From Nibrella saemangeumensis (GTDB lineage Bacteria; Bacteroidota; Bacteroidia; Cytophagales; Spirosomataceae): 64,000 nt of DNA. Below are positions 15,940 through 24,846 of this stretch, piece by piece. Location of the stretch: positions 159,357-223,356 of the forward strand of contig NZ_BAABHD010000012.1 in assembly GCF_039541915.1 (NCBI RefSeq). Direction: 5' to 3'. Numbering within the stretch: position 1 is the stretch's first letter; each line of letters starts with the position of its first letter. The notes beneath the pieces are model-generated. The model saw only the letters and a program-made list of their open reading frames with translations. It did no database searches and was not told where the DNA came from. The translations under genes and the position numbers were made by a program.

Positions 15940-17604
15940 TTAAAGCCTTGGCGTTGCGGGTTTTACCGGAGCCTCGTACGGCTTCACCCCCTGCATAGTA
16001 AGCGTTCGGCTGAATAGTTTGTCTCCACAGCGGATGGTCAGTGTTTTGAAATCGGTACCCTCAAAGGTAATCCGGGTAGGTTGTCCGCCCGGCACCGGCA
16101 AAATCGCGTTGACGCGCCCTAGCTGATCCAGCACCTGAATACCGAGTCGGGTGGCGATGTACACGCGCCCCTCCCGGTCGCAGGTAATGGCGCTAGCTCC
16201 GGCATTCTCGGCGGTATCAGGAACGTGCAGCCAGCCGTACCGCTGTTTGCTGCCAAGTGTACCATCCGGATTGATCTGATAGATCCAGACCCAATGGGTA
16301 GCAGACTCCAGCGCATACAACTGCGTCTGGTCCGGCGTAAGGGCGATGCCGGTTGCGCCATTCAGCCCTTCATCGACCTCTATTTTCTCGCCGGTTGGCC
16401 GGATCAGATAAAGTCGGCTGCGATGGTCAGCACGGTCGGCCGCCAGCAGGTAGCCGTTACCGTTGTGTGCCACCACCAGATCAGTACCCGTGATGCCCCG
16501 AACCACTACTTTTTCCCTGCCGGATGCGTCATAAGCCAGTACCTGTTTGGTCGTATTTGCCAGCACATAGGTAGTGCCGTTGGGCCCCAGGACGGCGCGG
16601 CCGGGTTTTTGCGTTTTAGAGGTGGCTTGCGCGGCTGATCCGGCGGGTTGCCAGCCTTCCCCCGGCAGAAGCATATCACTTAAAAACTGATTTTTGGATT
16701 TTCCGGTGGTAACGGGTTTGGGCCAGTCTTTCCAGAGCCAACGCATGGCCTGGGGAAAAACGGCCGTACCGTGTTTACCATTATGGCCGCCCTCGCCCCA
16801 TACATGCTCGACCTCATAGCCCGCAAACATCAGGGCCCGTTCCATGGCTTCGTTGGCTTTCCACCAGTCGCCGGCGTAAATGTTCAGATCATTGGCGCCA
16901 TCCTGCAAAAACACGCGAATGGGTTTAGGCTCCGTTTTCCGGACCAGCGTCGAATACCGGTCCCCGCCCCGCAGCCCCACGTATGTACCAATGGCGCTAA
17001 ACACTCTCGAAAAAGCATCTGGACGCTCCCAGGCCGCCGTAAACGCACAAACGGCTCCGCTGCTGGAACCCCCAATGGCGCGGTCATTGCCGTTTTTCGA
17101 CAGCCGGATCGACCGGCCATCGCTGGTTTTTTGCGTCTCGACGGCGGGCAAAATCTCCTCCAGGATAAACCGGGCGTAGGCATCGCCCAGACCATCATAC
17201 TCAAAACTGCGGTTGTAGCGATCCAGGGCTTTGTCCGGATTGGCCGCCCGCACCCGACCCGGTGCCACAAAAACGCTAATGGTCACGGGCATCTGTCCCT
17301 GATGAATCAGGTTATCGAACACGGTAGGCGCTTTCCACTGGATACCGTCCTGGTTGACGTAGACACAAGCCGGTTTATCGGATCGATACTGAGCCGGAAC
17401 ATAGACCCAATATTCGCGCCAGGTGCCGGGGAAGATTTTCGACTGGTCGAACGTGAACTTCAGCACCTCGCCTTTGGGAACGCCGGGTTGTTCGATGGAA
17501 GCCGGATCGTCGGGGTAGTTCTCGGCTGCGGACTGACCCAGCGCAACCGTTGCCCGGCAAAGTATTGCCCAGCAAAGCAAAGCAATGGGAATAAGGTTCT
17601 TCAT
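15940..17604 (-). CDS. Exported esterase fused to an SMP-30/NHL-type propeller
   Basis: A 554-residue protein with a signal peptide (about 1-24). Residues ~45-315 form an esterase-D-like alpha/beta hydrolase: nucleophile elbow G-S-S-S-G (179-183, Ser181), an Asp in FLQDGANDLN and His in GGHNGKHG. Residues ~335-540 resemble an SMP-30/gluconolactonase propeller (TGIALTPDQTQLYALES). Hydrolysis of an ester or lactone of a sugar in the periplasm is a reasonable inference. It lies 22 bases after the beta-lactamase-like gene and 39 bases before the isomerase-like gene, so it is probably co-transcribed. Confidence 0.8.
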   Translation of the reverse strand: MKNLIPIALLCWAILCRATVALGQSAAENYPDDPASIEQPGVPKGEVLKFTFDQSKIFPGTWREYWVYVPAQYRSDKPACVYVNQDGIQWKAPTVFDNLIHQGQMPVTISVFVAPGRVRAANPDKALDRYNRSFEYDGLGDAYARFILEEILPAVETQKTSDGRSIRLSKNGNDRAIGGSSSGAVCAFTAAWERPDAFSRVFSAIGTYVGLRGGDRYSTLVRKTEPKPIRVFLQDGANDLNIYAGDWWKANEAMERALMFAGYEVEHVWGEGGHNGKHGTAVFPQAMRWLWKDWPKPVTTGKSKNQFLSDMLLPGEGWQPAGSAAQATSKTQKPGRAVLGPNGTTYVLANTTKQVLAYDASGREKVVVRGITGTDLVVAHNGNGYLLAADRADHRSRLYLIRPTGEKIEVDEGLNGATGIALTPDQTQLYALESATHWVWIYQINPDGTLGSKQRYGWLHVPDTAENAGASAITCDREGRVYIATRLGIQVLDQLGRVNAILPVPGGQPTRITFEGTDFKTLTIRCGDKLFSRTLTMQGVKPYEAPVKPATPRL

Positions 17605-17626
17605 AATGGGTTAGGGCGGGTACACC

Positions 17627-19213
17627 TTAGGGCTTCACCCGTTGCAAATCCAGATCCTGAAAATCGAAACTAAAATCGGTAAGCGGAGAAATCGGCTTCA
17701 TTTTAATGGAGGCCGGGTGCATCGATTCATCCACCAGAAACGTCACGTAGGCATCGGCGTCGAAGCTCCGGTCGTTCCATTTCACCACAAAGGTGTTGCC
17801 TTTGTAATAGAATAACTCACCCGTCAGTTTAGGCGAGCGCAGGGAACGAAACCACCACTTTCCTCCCTGCTGGTTGATAACTACGTCGCCAAACCACCGG
17901 TCCCGGTATGTACCGGCGAATCTGGTAAAATCAACCGGCGTGGTATTGGCTCTCTGCTCGCGGGCAATGCCGTCCCAGATGTCTTTGGTAAGCTTATCGG
18001 CATCGGCCTGCCCTTTTTTTACCTGCTCGCTGTACCGGCGAACCCAATCCATGGGCGGTAGCCCAAGATAACTGTCCTTGATGGTGTTGGTCACCGCGCT
18101 AAAAGCAGCGCCGGATTGCTGGTTCGTGAAGACAATAATGCCCAACTGAAGCTCGGGAAGCATTGTTACCTGCGTCACCATGCCGGCCAGGCCACCCGTA
18201 TGCGTTACCTGCTTATAGCCTTTGACATCGCTCAGCCTCCAACCCAGGCCATACGCGGCAAAGTGCGTGTTGTATGGTGGCATGGGCGCATCGGACACCG
18301 GCAGAATCGTTTGCGGCTTCCACATCTCCGCGTGTATTTTCTCGCTGAATAGCTGTTGGCGGCCATTAGGCCCATATTTACCCTTGTTGAGCTGCGTAAT
18401 TACCCATCGGCTCATATCCGCCACGCTGGAATTGATACCCCCCGCCGAATACCCAAACCGAAAATTATCCCGGTCGATGACCTGCACCCTGCCGTTTACC
18501 GGCGCGTGGGCATCAATGACATTGTCTTTATCGGCCAGACGCTCATAGGAACCCGCGCTGCGATTCATACCCAGCGGTTTCATCATCCGGTCTTCCACAA
18601 ACTCCGGCCAGCTTTTTCCGCTCACCCGCTCAATCACCTCACCCGCGACCATATAGAGCAGGTTATCATAGTCGTATTTCGTCCGGAAGCCCGAAACCGG
18701 TTTCAGGTAGCGCAGATTATGGATAACATCCTTCATGGTGAAGTTGCTGGAATCGGGCCAGAACATTAGGTCGCCGGCACCCAGGCCCAGGCCGCTGCGG
18801 TGGGTCAGCAAATCACGGAGGGTAAATTCTTCGGTCACGTAGGCATTGTACATCCGGAATTCGGGGATGTAATCGATCACCTTATCATCCCAGGTCAGTT
18901 TGCCTTCATCCATCAGCATACCCAGGGCCGCAGCCGTAAACGCCTTACTGTTCGACGCAATGCCGAATAGGGTATGCTCGTCCACCTTAGCGCCTGTTCG
19001 CAGCGAGCGTACGCCATAGCCTTTCTGATGAACTACCTGTCCGTCCTTAACCACCGCCACGGCAATACCCGGCACATCAAACGTGGTTAAGGTACGCTGC
19101 ACCAGCGCATCAATTTGCGGAGAGGTAATTACCTGCGCCAGGGCGGAGAAGGCATGTCCGCACCAGACGAAGACCCACCCAATCAGGATAACAGTCAGCA
19201 GTCGCTTTTTCAT
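17627..19213 (-). CDS. Serine hydrolase of the class C beta-lactamase family
   Basis: A 528-residue exported protein (signal peptide about 1-27). The penicillin-binding fold is marked by the S-x-x-K motif (Ser87-Asn-Ser-Lys90), a Y-x-N type motif in KYDYDNLLY (about 183-191) and H-T-G-G (about 335) in place of KTG. The C-terminal ~120 residues (from about 410) match the beta-barrel extension often called DUF3471. Family members include esterases, D-aminopeptidases and true beta-lactamases. In this cluster an esterase or peptidase role is likelier than drug resistance. Confidence 0.85.
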   Translation of the reverse strand: MKKRLLTVILIGWVFVWCGHAFSALAQVITSPQIDALVQRTLTTFDVPGIAVAVVKDGQVVHQKGYGVRSLRTGAKVDEHTLFGIASNSKAFTAAALGMLMDEGKLTWDDKVIDYIPEFRMYNAYVTEEFTLRDLLTHRSGLGLGAGDLMFWPDSSNFTMKDVIHNLRYLKPVSGFRTKYDYDNLLYMVAGEVIERVSGKSWPEFVEDRMMKPLGMNRSAGSYERLADKDNVIDAHAPVNGRVQVIDRDNFRFGYSAGGINSSVADMSRWVITQLNKGKYGPNGRQQLFSEKIHAEMWKPQTILPVSDAPMPPYNTHFAAYGLGWRLSDVKGYKQVTHTGGLAGMVTQVTMLPELQLGIIVFTNQQSGAAFSAVTNTIKDSYLGLPPMDWVRRYSEQVKKGQADADKLTKDIWDGIAREQRANTTPVDFTRFAGTYRDRWFGDVVINQQGGKWWFRSLRSPKLTGELFYYKGNTFVVKWNDRSFDADAYVTFLVDESMHPASIKMKPISPLTDFSFDFQDLDLQRVKP

Positions 19214-19249
19214 ACAAGACTCGTTCAGCCGTCGCCGTTTACCAATGCG

Positions 19250-19705
19250 TTATTGCTTCACTCGTTTATATTTTTCAATAATGACGTGGTCAATACCCAG
19301 CTTTTCCAGCTTTTCGACACCTTTCTGGATCAGCGTATCCTGCACGATTTTTACCACAAACTGAAATTGATGATTCTCCCAGTTTTTATCGCTAAAGTAT
19401 TCCAAATTCTCCGTGTATACACTGTCACTCGCTAAGGTATACGTTCCGCCACCGGCGGTAAAGGCAGTTGCAGACGTGTCTTTTTCGCGGTTCGTTGCAT
19501 GATTCAGGAAGGCAAAATGGGTGGGGTTGATGATCTTGATCATTTTGCGGGTCGGATCGAACGTAGAGAACGTCGAATCTTTTTCCGTCGTTGTGGCCGA
19601 GATCAGTTCCCAGGTTCCGATAATCGGCACATCCGGCTGTTTTGAGCGACAGCCAATCAAGGCAAAAAGGGCGGCTATAGCCGTAAGGACAAGGTGAGGT
19701 TTCAT
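19250..19705 (-). CDS. Small lipocalin-like lipoprotein
   Basis: A 151-residue lipoprotein with the signal MKPHLVLTAIAALFALIGC (lipobox LIGC). The mature part begins IIGTWELISATTTEKD, a pattern common in lipocalin-like extracytoplasmic domains of Bacteroidota. Alternating beta strands (GGGTYTLASDSVYTENL) and a C-terminal helix-turn follow. It sits 36 bases before the beta-lactamase-like gene and 30 bases after the lyase. Ligand unknown. Confidence 0.7.
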   Translation of the reverse strand: MKPHLVLTAIAALFALIGCRSKQPDVPIIGTWELISATTTEKDSTFSTFDPTRKMIKIINPTHFAFLNHATNREKDTSATAFTAGGGTYTLASDSVYTENLEYFSDKNWENHQFQFVVKIVQDTLIQKGVEKLEKLGIDHVIIEKYKRVKQ

Positions 19706-19735
19706 GGTTCTGATCGATTGAGCATTAAAGATGGC

Positions 19736-21901
19736 TCATTCTACCTTCAGGTGAACACTTTTGCCTGAATAAACACGTTGCGGCAAATCCACGATAAACA
19801 GCGTGCTGTTATGCTCTTCATCGACCAGCGTTCGGTAGTTGTCTCCTTTTGCTTTATAGGTACCGGTTACCGAAAGCATAATCCGGTTCAACTTTCTCGA
19901 CGGATCGGCAACGGTCAGCTCTTTTAGCCGGCCGCCCTGCATCTTCAGCATGGCCATGCCCTGGCTATCCATACTTACGTTTACGCCTTTCTCGATCTCC
20001 ATTGTACCTGCCTTGTAAAAAGCCAGTTGGGTGATCCCTAATTTACTGTGTCTTACCGCCTGTACCTCAGCGTTGTTGGCCAGAATTTCGATGGAACGAT
20101 TGGTACTGGCGCTCTCTGCCAGTTGTTGCTCCGACACATCGGGCACCACAATGTACTGATAGGAAGCCCCGGTGGGTTTGTTGCCGTGATTGAACCACAA
20201 CGCAAACACTTCCTCGCTGACCAACTCCCTGCTGATATTTTTCTGGTCGGTAATATCCGACCAGCGGCCCGTTTCGGTCTGGTTTGACAGGCCGACGGTA
20301 GCTGGCTGTGGGAAAATATAGCCGATTCGATCATGATGCACCCATTTTACCTTATCGAGAGTACGGCTGCCCTTCGGGACGCTTTTCCGGGCGCCCTCCT
20401 GCATCATGCGCACATCGCTCCTCATCAACACCTGATTGACGGTAGTCACGACCGGCATATCCGGCTTAGACTTGATATCCGTCCCGAGACAAACGAACTC
20501 TTCGTCAAAGAAGAACCACGATTTTTTAGCCTCTACCAGATCGTGTGGACTTTTGAAGTCAAAGACGACGGCACCGTATACCCCATCGGTCACCGCGCCC
20601 ACAAAATCAGTGAGTCCTTCTTTCTGAATATCGTTAGGCCCTGGCAACTGCGGCTTCTGCAGGATGGTGGTACCCGATATTTTCTGCCAGTTGTATACCG
20701 GCCAGATGTTGTGGTATTCGTCGCCCTTCAGCATGAGGTAATTGGTGCCGTCGGCGCGGTGGTGGGTCAGCTTACCGGGACCGTTATACGGTTCCTCCAT
20801 GTTCCGGTTGCGGGTCGAGAACATCCGGACCGTGGTGTAAAACCTCGGGCGCTGAAACACAAAATGCTCAGTCTGCCAGAAGAACTTAGCAAAAGAGGCA
20901 GACGGTTTGGCTTCTCCCCTGCGCAGCCGGATAATGTCGGCCAGTTCCGCTTTCCGGTAATCCGTACTGACCAGCAGCCGTTCGATTTCGAGCGTGCTTT
21001 GCGGCTGAAAGGTAGCCTTGCCGGAAATACTGCGGTTCTTGACGCTGATGTCTTCGTAGATCCCGTACACCATCTGCTTATAGATGCCGTCCAGGTAGTA
21101 GTCGACCAGATGATTTATCTTTTCTTTGGCGAAGGCATACCTGGTCCCGGCCACGTAGTACGACCACTCACCGTAGGCGTTGGCGTATTTTCCGTAGCCG
21201 TAAGACGAGGTATTGTTGACGCGGTCGACCCGGTGGTGAAAGCTGTAATCATGCTGCATGCCCCGCTCACCGGTGGCAAACTTCATCTCCCCTTCTATGA
21301 TCTTTATGATCTTGTCAAACGCCTGATAATCATTTTGAAAAAGCAGGTTCTTGGCCAGGATTCCGGCAATTACAATCCGGTCACCGCTCGGTCGGGCCCC
21401 CGACGCGTTCATATTGGCCCGGCCAATCATGGGCTGGGCTTTGGCAACGAGGTCTTTGGGCAATTCGTCGCCGATCACCAGCATCAGATTGCCCAGGTTA
21501 GTGGGCGTGGTAATCTGATTGTCGTGCCAGTTGTCGCCCACAAAATCGTTCTTCACCCAGTAGTTCAGCCCGCTGATGATCTGCTCTTTTACCTGCTTAT
21601 TGCGGTAATACTTCGATGACTTGTTCTTGTACGCCTTAGCCAGATACACCAGATCGCGTGTGTGCCCGCCATGCGGAAAACTGGCCGTCCGGCTAAGGTC
21701 TGCGTAGTTGATGCCCTGAAAGCTGCCGTCGTCGTTCATTTTAGCCAGGATACTTTCTACCTGACTGTCAACGCTCTTCGTCGTCATCAGGTCAGCCACG
21801 ATGCGTTCCCTGATGAGTTTCAGGTCATTCTGTGCCAGGCAGAAAGAGACCGATAGTATAAGGATTGGCACAGCCAACAGCCATCGATGAATTGCTTTCA
21901 T
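19736..21901 (-). CDS. Polysaccharide lyase family 8 enzyme
   Basis: A 721-residue secreted enzyme with a signal peptide (about 1-24). The N-terminal half is an alpha/alpha toroid with WHDNQITTPTNLGN (catalytic Asn region) and GMQHDYSFHHR followed by SSYGYGKY, giving the Asn/His/Tyr set used by PL8 lyases. The C-terminal half is beta-sandwich. PL8 enzymes cleave uronic-acid polymers such as chondroitin, hyaluronan or xanthan by beta-elimination; which one cannot be read here. It is the only polysaccharide-degrading enzyme of this cluster, which lacks SusC/SusD. Confidence 0.87.
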   Translation of the reverse strand: MKAIHRWLLAVPILILSVSFCLAQNDLKLIRERIVADLMTTKSVDSQVESILAKMNDDGSFQGINYADLSRTASFPHGGHTRDLVYLAKAYKNKSSKYYRNKQVKEQIISGLNYWVKNDFVGDNWHDNQITTPTNLGNLMLVIGDELPKDLVAKAQPMIGRANMNASGARPSGDRIVIAGILAKNLLFQNDYQAFDKIIKIIEGEMKFATGERGMQHDYSFHHRVDRVNNTSSYGYGKYANAYGEWSYYVAGTRYAFAKEKINHLVDYYLDGIYKQMVYGIYEDISVKNRSISGKATFQPQSTLEIERLLVSTDYRKAELADIIRLRRGEAKPSASFAKFFWQTEHFVFQRPRFYTTVRMFSTRNRNMEEPYNGPGKLTHHRADGTNYLMLKGDEYHNIWPVYNWQKISGTTILQKPQLPGPNDIQKEGLTDFVGAVTDGVYGAVVFDFKSPHDLVEAKKSWFFFDEEFVCLGTDIKSKPDMPVVTTVNQVLMRSDVRMMQEGARKSVPKGSRTLDKVKWVHHDRIGYIFPQPATVGLSNQTETGRWSDITDQKNISRELVSEEVFALWFNHGNKPTGASYQYIVVPDVSEQQLAESASTNRSIEILANNAEVQAVRHSKLGITQLAFYKAGTMEIEKGVNVSMDSQGMAMLKMQGGRLKELTVADPSRKLNRIMLSVTGTYKAKGDNYRTLVDEEHNSTLFIVDLPQRVYSGKSVHLKVE

Positions 21902-21966
21902 GGGGAGTAGAGATGTTTCGGGTTTAGCTACTGTATAAAGCTAACCGCGTTCGTTTTCTATCGGCC

Positions 21967-22269
21967 TTAAAGTCTTACCCCCTGAATCAAAATGGATTCT
22001 TTGACGGCCTGCTCTTTTAAGTGCAGAAACTGCCTGCGGCTTTCATCCTGGCTGAAGGCGACAAAGTCCTGCTCATTGTCAAACGCCACCAAATGGATTT
22101 CGTAAGGTTTGGTGATCTGTTGCTCAATAAAAGAATCATCCGTAGGCCGAATGCGTAGCAACAACTGACCGTTATATTTCTCAATAAGCGGAATAGCAAT
22201 ATTCTCGAATTGATGAAAAACCTCTTCCTGCCCTTCTTTTATGTAAATCAACTGAGTAAAGTAGATCAT
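21967..22269 (-). CDS. Dimeric alpha/beta-barrel protein, DUF1330-like
   Basis: A 100-residue protein beginning MIYFTQLIYIKEGQEEVFHQFE, with a second beta-strand block (KPYEIHLVAFDNEQDFVAF) and a C-terminal helix/strand. This is the ferredoxin-like pattern of DUF1330 and antibiotic-monooxygenase-type dimers. No cofactor residues can be assigned. It lies between the isomerase-like gene and the PL8 lyase on the same strand. Confidence 0.6.
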   Translation of the reverse strand: MIYFTQLIYIKEGQEEVFHQFENIAIPLIEKYNGQLLLRIRPTDDSFIEQQITKPYEIHLVAFDNEQDFVAFSQDESRRQFLHLKEQAVKESILIQGVRL

Positions 22270-22345
22270 ATATATCTATACGTTAATTGAAAAAATAGCA
22301 GGCCTCCTGCTTTCACCCTTTCAGCAGGTAAACAGGTAGTGAGGC

Positions 22346-23227
22346 TTAAACCTTACTGATCATCCGGTCAAAAACGGCTCGTTGCGCCTTCATGGAAGCG
22401 ATCTTATCGGCCGGGTTCGTATGGCATTCCAGCAGGACCCATCCATCGTATTTCATGTTGACCAGGTTGGTCAGCAGTTCGGTATAGGGGTAGTCGGTCC
22501 GGTCGAGTTCGCGTACGTGACAGGTAGCCCCAAAGCGGTCTTTTACCAGATTAAAATTATAGGCAAAGCCCTTGCCGTTCAGGTCCTGGGGGTTACAGTT
22601 CCAGCAGATAGCGGCATTCGGGTGGCTGGCAATGTCCATGATCCGCTTGGTTATGGGCAGTTCCTGGGTTTCTTCGCCGTGCACTTCCAGCCGGATCTGC
22701 TGCCCGAATTCGGCGCCGTACCGGGCCAGTTCGTTCAGCGATTCGCCGATCTGGGTCAGCGTTTTTTCGACCGGTACCTCTTTATGCAGGCCGTTGGGTT
22801 TCACTTTCACACCCGAGCCGCCCACATCGGCGCTTAACCGGACAAAAGCCTTTGCCCGCTCAATAGACGCCCTGACCCGCTCCTGATCCACAAAATCGAA
22901 CTGCTGATTGGTGCCGAAACCTACTAGTTGAACGGGGCTGTCGGCAAATCGCTTTTTAACCTCCCGGCGCTGGACCGCAGTTAGTTCGGGCGTCACGTTA
23001 TGGGCGTGGTCCACCCGGAGTTCAACGCCCTGCATGCCGGTATCGGCACAGTTTTTCAGCAGCGTAGGCAGGTCCCAGTCTTTGCCCCACAAATAGGTAA
23101 CCAGCCCGAGTTTGATGGCCGGCTTCTTCAGGGTTGGCTCATGGGCAAAAGCCGGTGCCGACAGGAACGAAGCGCCGGTCAGCAGGGAAATTTCCTTGAG
23201 GAATGTTTTTCGGTCGATAACCGCCAT
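22346..23227 (-). CDS. Exported TIM-barrel sugar isomerase/epimerase-like protein (second copy type)
   Basis: A 293-residue protein with an export leader (DRKTFLKEISLLTGASFLSA, a Tat-like motif with Arg-Lys instead of Arg-Arg). It is followed by a xylose-isomerase-like barrel. Likely metal ligands are in GVELRVDHAHN (Glu/His), IRLEVHGEE (Glu), AAICWNCNP and WVLLECHTNP (Glu). It shares fold and export route with the gene at 14962-15900 but not close sequence. It heads the minus-strand catabolic cluster and may epimerise or isomerise products of the PL8 lyase; that link is inference. Confidence 0.78.
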   Translation of the reverse strand: MAVIDRKTFLKEISLLTGASFLSAPAFAHEPTLKKPAIKLGLVTYLWGKDWDLPTLLKNCADTGMQGVELRVDHAHNVTPELTAVQRREVKKRFADSPVQLVGFGTNQQFDFVDQERVRASIERAKAFVRLSADVGGSGVKVKPNGLHKEVPVEKTLTQIGESLNELARYGAEFGQQIRLEVHGEETQELPITKRIMDIASHPNAAICWNCNPQDLNGKGFAYNFNLVKDRFGATCHVRELDRTDYPYTELLTNLVNMKYDGWVLLECHTNPADKIASMKAQRAVFDRMISKV

Positions 23228-23311
23228 GTTCGGAAGGATTAGGAGGTGAAGAAAACCGCAGGTCCGTTAAGACCTTCCTGGCTGTAGAAAAAAGACTCGT
23301 ATGGAGGTTTA

Positions 23312-23902
23312 TTACTTATTGGGTGAGGAAGCAGGCGTATCGGGGTTCAGAAAATCATCGGTAAAATGGCCTTTCTGCTTTGGTTTTGAAAACTTCTCCA
23401 CGTTAAATGCCTGCGAATTTCCTTTGGGTATGGATAACGATGTCCAGCCGTTTTCAGCACACATTTTTCCGATGAAAACAATTTGCCCGACATGATACGG
23501 GTAATGGGCAAGCTGCCTGTTGATCGCTTCCAACACGGTATGCCCCTGATTTCTGATATAGATTAGCCGATCTAAATCGTCAACGGTCAAAGCATTGAGC
23601 GCTTCGAATAAACACGCCCAGCCTTCGTCCCACTTTTCCAGTAACGCCTGTCTGGACGTAATATCATTATCAAACTCAGCATCCCGGTTTCGCCACTCCT
23701 TTTCTCCATCGGTGGTCAAAAAATCTGTCCAGCGCGATAACATATTACCCCATAAGTGTTTCACAATGGTTGCTATGCTGTTGCTATCGTCGTTAAACTG
23801 CCAAAACAGTTTATCGTCCGGGAGTTGAACAAACGTCTTGTCTCCCAGCATCTTATAATACAGAAATTGCTTTTTTACACTATCCAGATAGTCATTGAGC
23901 AT
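23312..23902 (-). CDS. DUF1572 / DinB-superfamily protein
   Basis: A 196-residue helical protein. The DUF1572 marks are SNSIATIVKHLWGNMLSRW (about 41-59) and LAHYPYHVGQIVFIGKM (about 151-167), with His residues placed as in the metal site of DinB-type bundles. Relatives include bacillithiol-S-transferase-like proteins. It is separated from the upstream isomerase-like gene by 84 bases. The C-terminal 35 residues are polar and probably disordered. Confidence 0.8.
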   Translation of the reverse strand: MLNDYLDSVKKQFLYYKMLGDKTFVQLPDDKLFWQFNDDSNSIATIVKHLWGNMLSRWTDFLTTDGEKEWRNRDAEFDNDITSRQALLEKWDEGWACLFEALNALTVDDLDRLIYIRNQGHTVLEAINRQLAHYPYHVGQIVFIGKMCAENGWTSLSIPKGNSQAFNVEKFSKPKQKGHFTDDFLNPDTPASSPNK

Positions 23903-24043
23903 AGCGAGGTCTCGTTTAAAGTCAGATCAGCATTTACGCACTTTAATCCTGATCTTCCTACTAAAGGTAATCCATCGTTAGTGGTTTTGGTAACCAAATC
24001 CGTTGAGATGACTCCGGCGATTTTGATATCGTTTCGTTTGTGA

Positions 24044-24253
24044 GTTTCAATTCGCGTAGCGAAGGTGGGATAGTGCCTACCACTACGTTACTGGCTGTTT
24101 GCTTCACCCAACGATCACTGGGGTTGATGGTGAGCGAGGGACGCCCTGAACAGACATAGCTTATGTCTTTATACCCCTGTTTGAGTTGGGCTGCCATTGC
24201 CCACTTCGGGACGTGTTGCCTGTCGCTGGAGACCAACCTACGCGAAGCGAAAC
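24044..24253. repeat. Possible MITE-like segment with imperfect 16-bp terminal inverted repeats
   Basis: GTTTCaaTTCGCGTAG at 24044-24059 is matched by the reverse complement of 24238-24253 at 14 of 16 positions. The ~180 bases between contain no recognised gene, though one short minus-strand frame stays open. No target-site duplication is visible. It lies in a 345-base stretch (23940-24285) without a supported gene. Confidence 0.3.
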
Positions 24254-24285
24254 AACGCAACAAACAGAAAAACTCGCAGAATATT

Positions 24286-24846
24286 TTAACCCTTCTTTGC
24301 TGAAATCACAACTGCGGCAGCCTTACACGGTTCGTCACCAACAACACGCCAAGCATGATTAGTCCCTCGTTGAACTACACTATCACCGGAAGCGAGAATG
24401 GTTGATCCCCCCTCTACCAGTAATTCGAGCTTACCGGAGATAATAAATATGAAATCGATTGTGTCCGTTTTGTGAAAATCGGGTTTGTAACCAGGCTCAA
24501 AAGTGATAAAATACGCCTTAAATCCCCCGTAAGATGGCTCAAGCGTAAAAGCATATCCGTCAAGGGTTTCAGCTTGTTTGTCAAAGGCAACAGGAACTTG
24601 ATTTTCAACCCATAGGGTGTTTATTTCTAAGTGTCCCGGGTCAGAGTATGTTGCATTCTTTGGAACAAATCCATCACTAATAATACTTGATTTACCATTA
24701 GCATTAACGCCTGTAACAACACGACGCTTTAGCTTATTTTGGCTTTGTTTTGAAAAGGCCCGAAGTGGATTACAGGAAGCTAAGAAAGGAACTATCCAAT
24801 AAAGCGACAAAAAACGTTTCCGATTGTATTTTGGTAGTAGGCTCAT
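24286..24846 (-). CDS. Cupin-domain lipoprotein
   Basis: A 186-residue protein with a lipoprotein-type leader ending in FLASC-N (about 21-26). The C-terminal part is a double-stranded beta-helix cupin: GYKPDFHKTDTIDFIFIISGKLEL (about 117-140) followed by GDSVVQRGTNHAWRV. The metal-binding pattern G(X)5HXH is incomplete (FHKTD), so metal binding is uncertain. Codon use is more AT-rich than in the neighbouring clusters, and it is isolated between two gene-poor stretches, which may indicate transfer. Confidence 0.78.
   Translation of the reverse strand: MSLLPKYNRKRFLSLYWIVPFLASCNPLRAFSKQSQNKLKRRVVTGVNANGKSSIISDGFVPKNATYSDPGHLEINTLWVENQVPVAFDKQAETLDGYAFTLEPSYGGFKAYFITFEPGYKPDFHKTDTIDFIFIISGKLELLVEGGSTILASGDSVVQRGTNHAWRVVGDEPCKAAAVVISAKKG

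Noticed and set aside
20333..21619. 428-codon open frame on the plus strand over the PL8 lyase
   Set aside because: It is antisense to a clear polysaccharide lyase with catalytic residues; no start site, motif or separate composition supports it.
23961..24263. 100-codon minus-strand frame in the gap between the DUF1572 and cupin genes
   Set aside because: It has no recognised motif and overlaps the possible inverted-repeat segment; it is kept only as part of that unexplained stretch.
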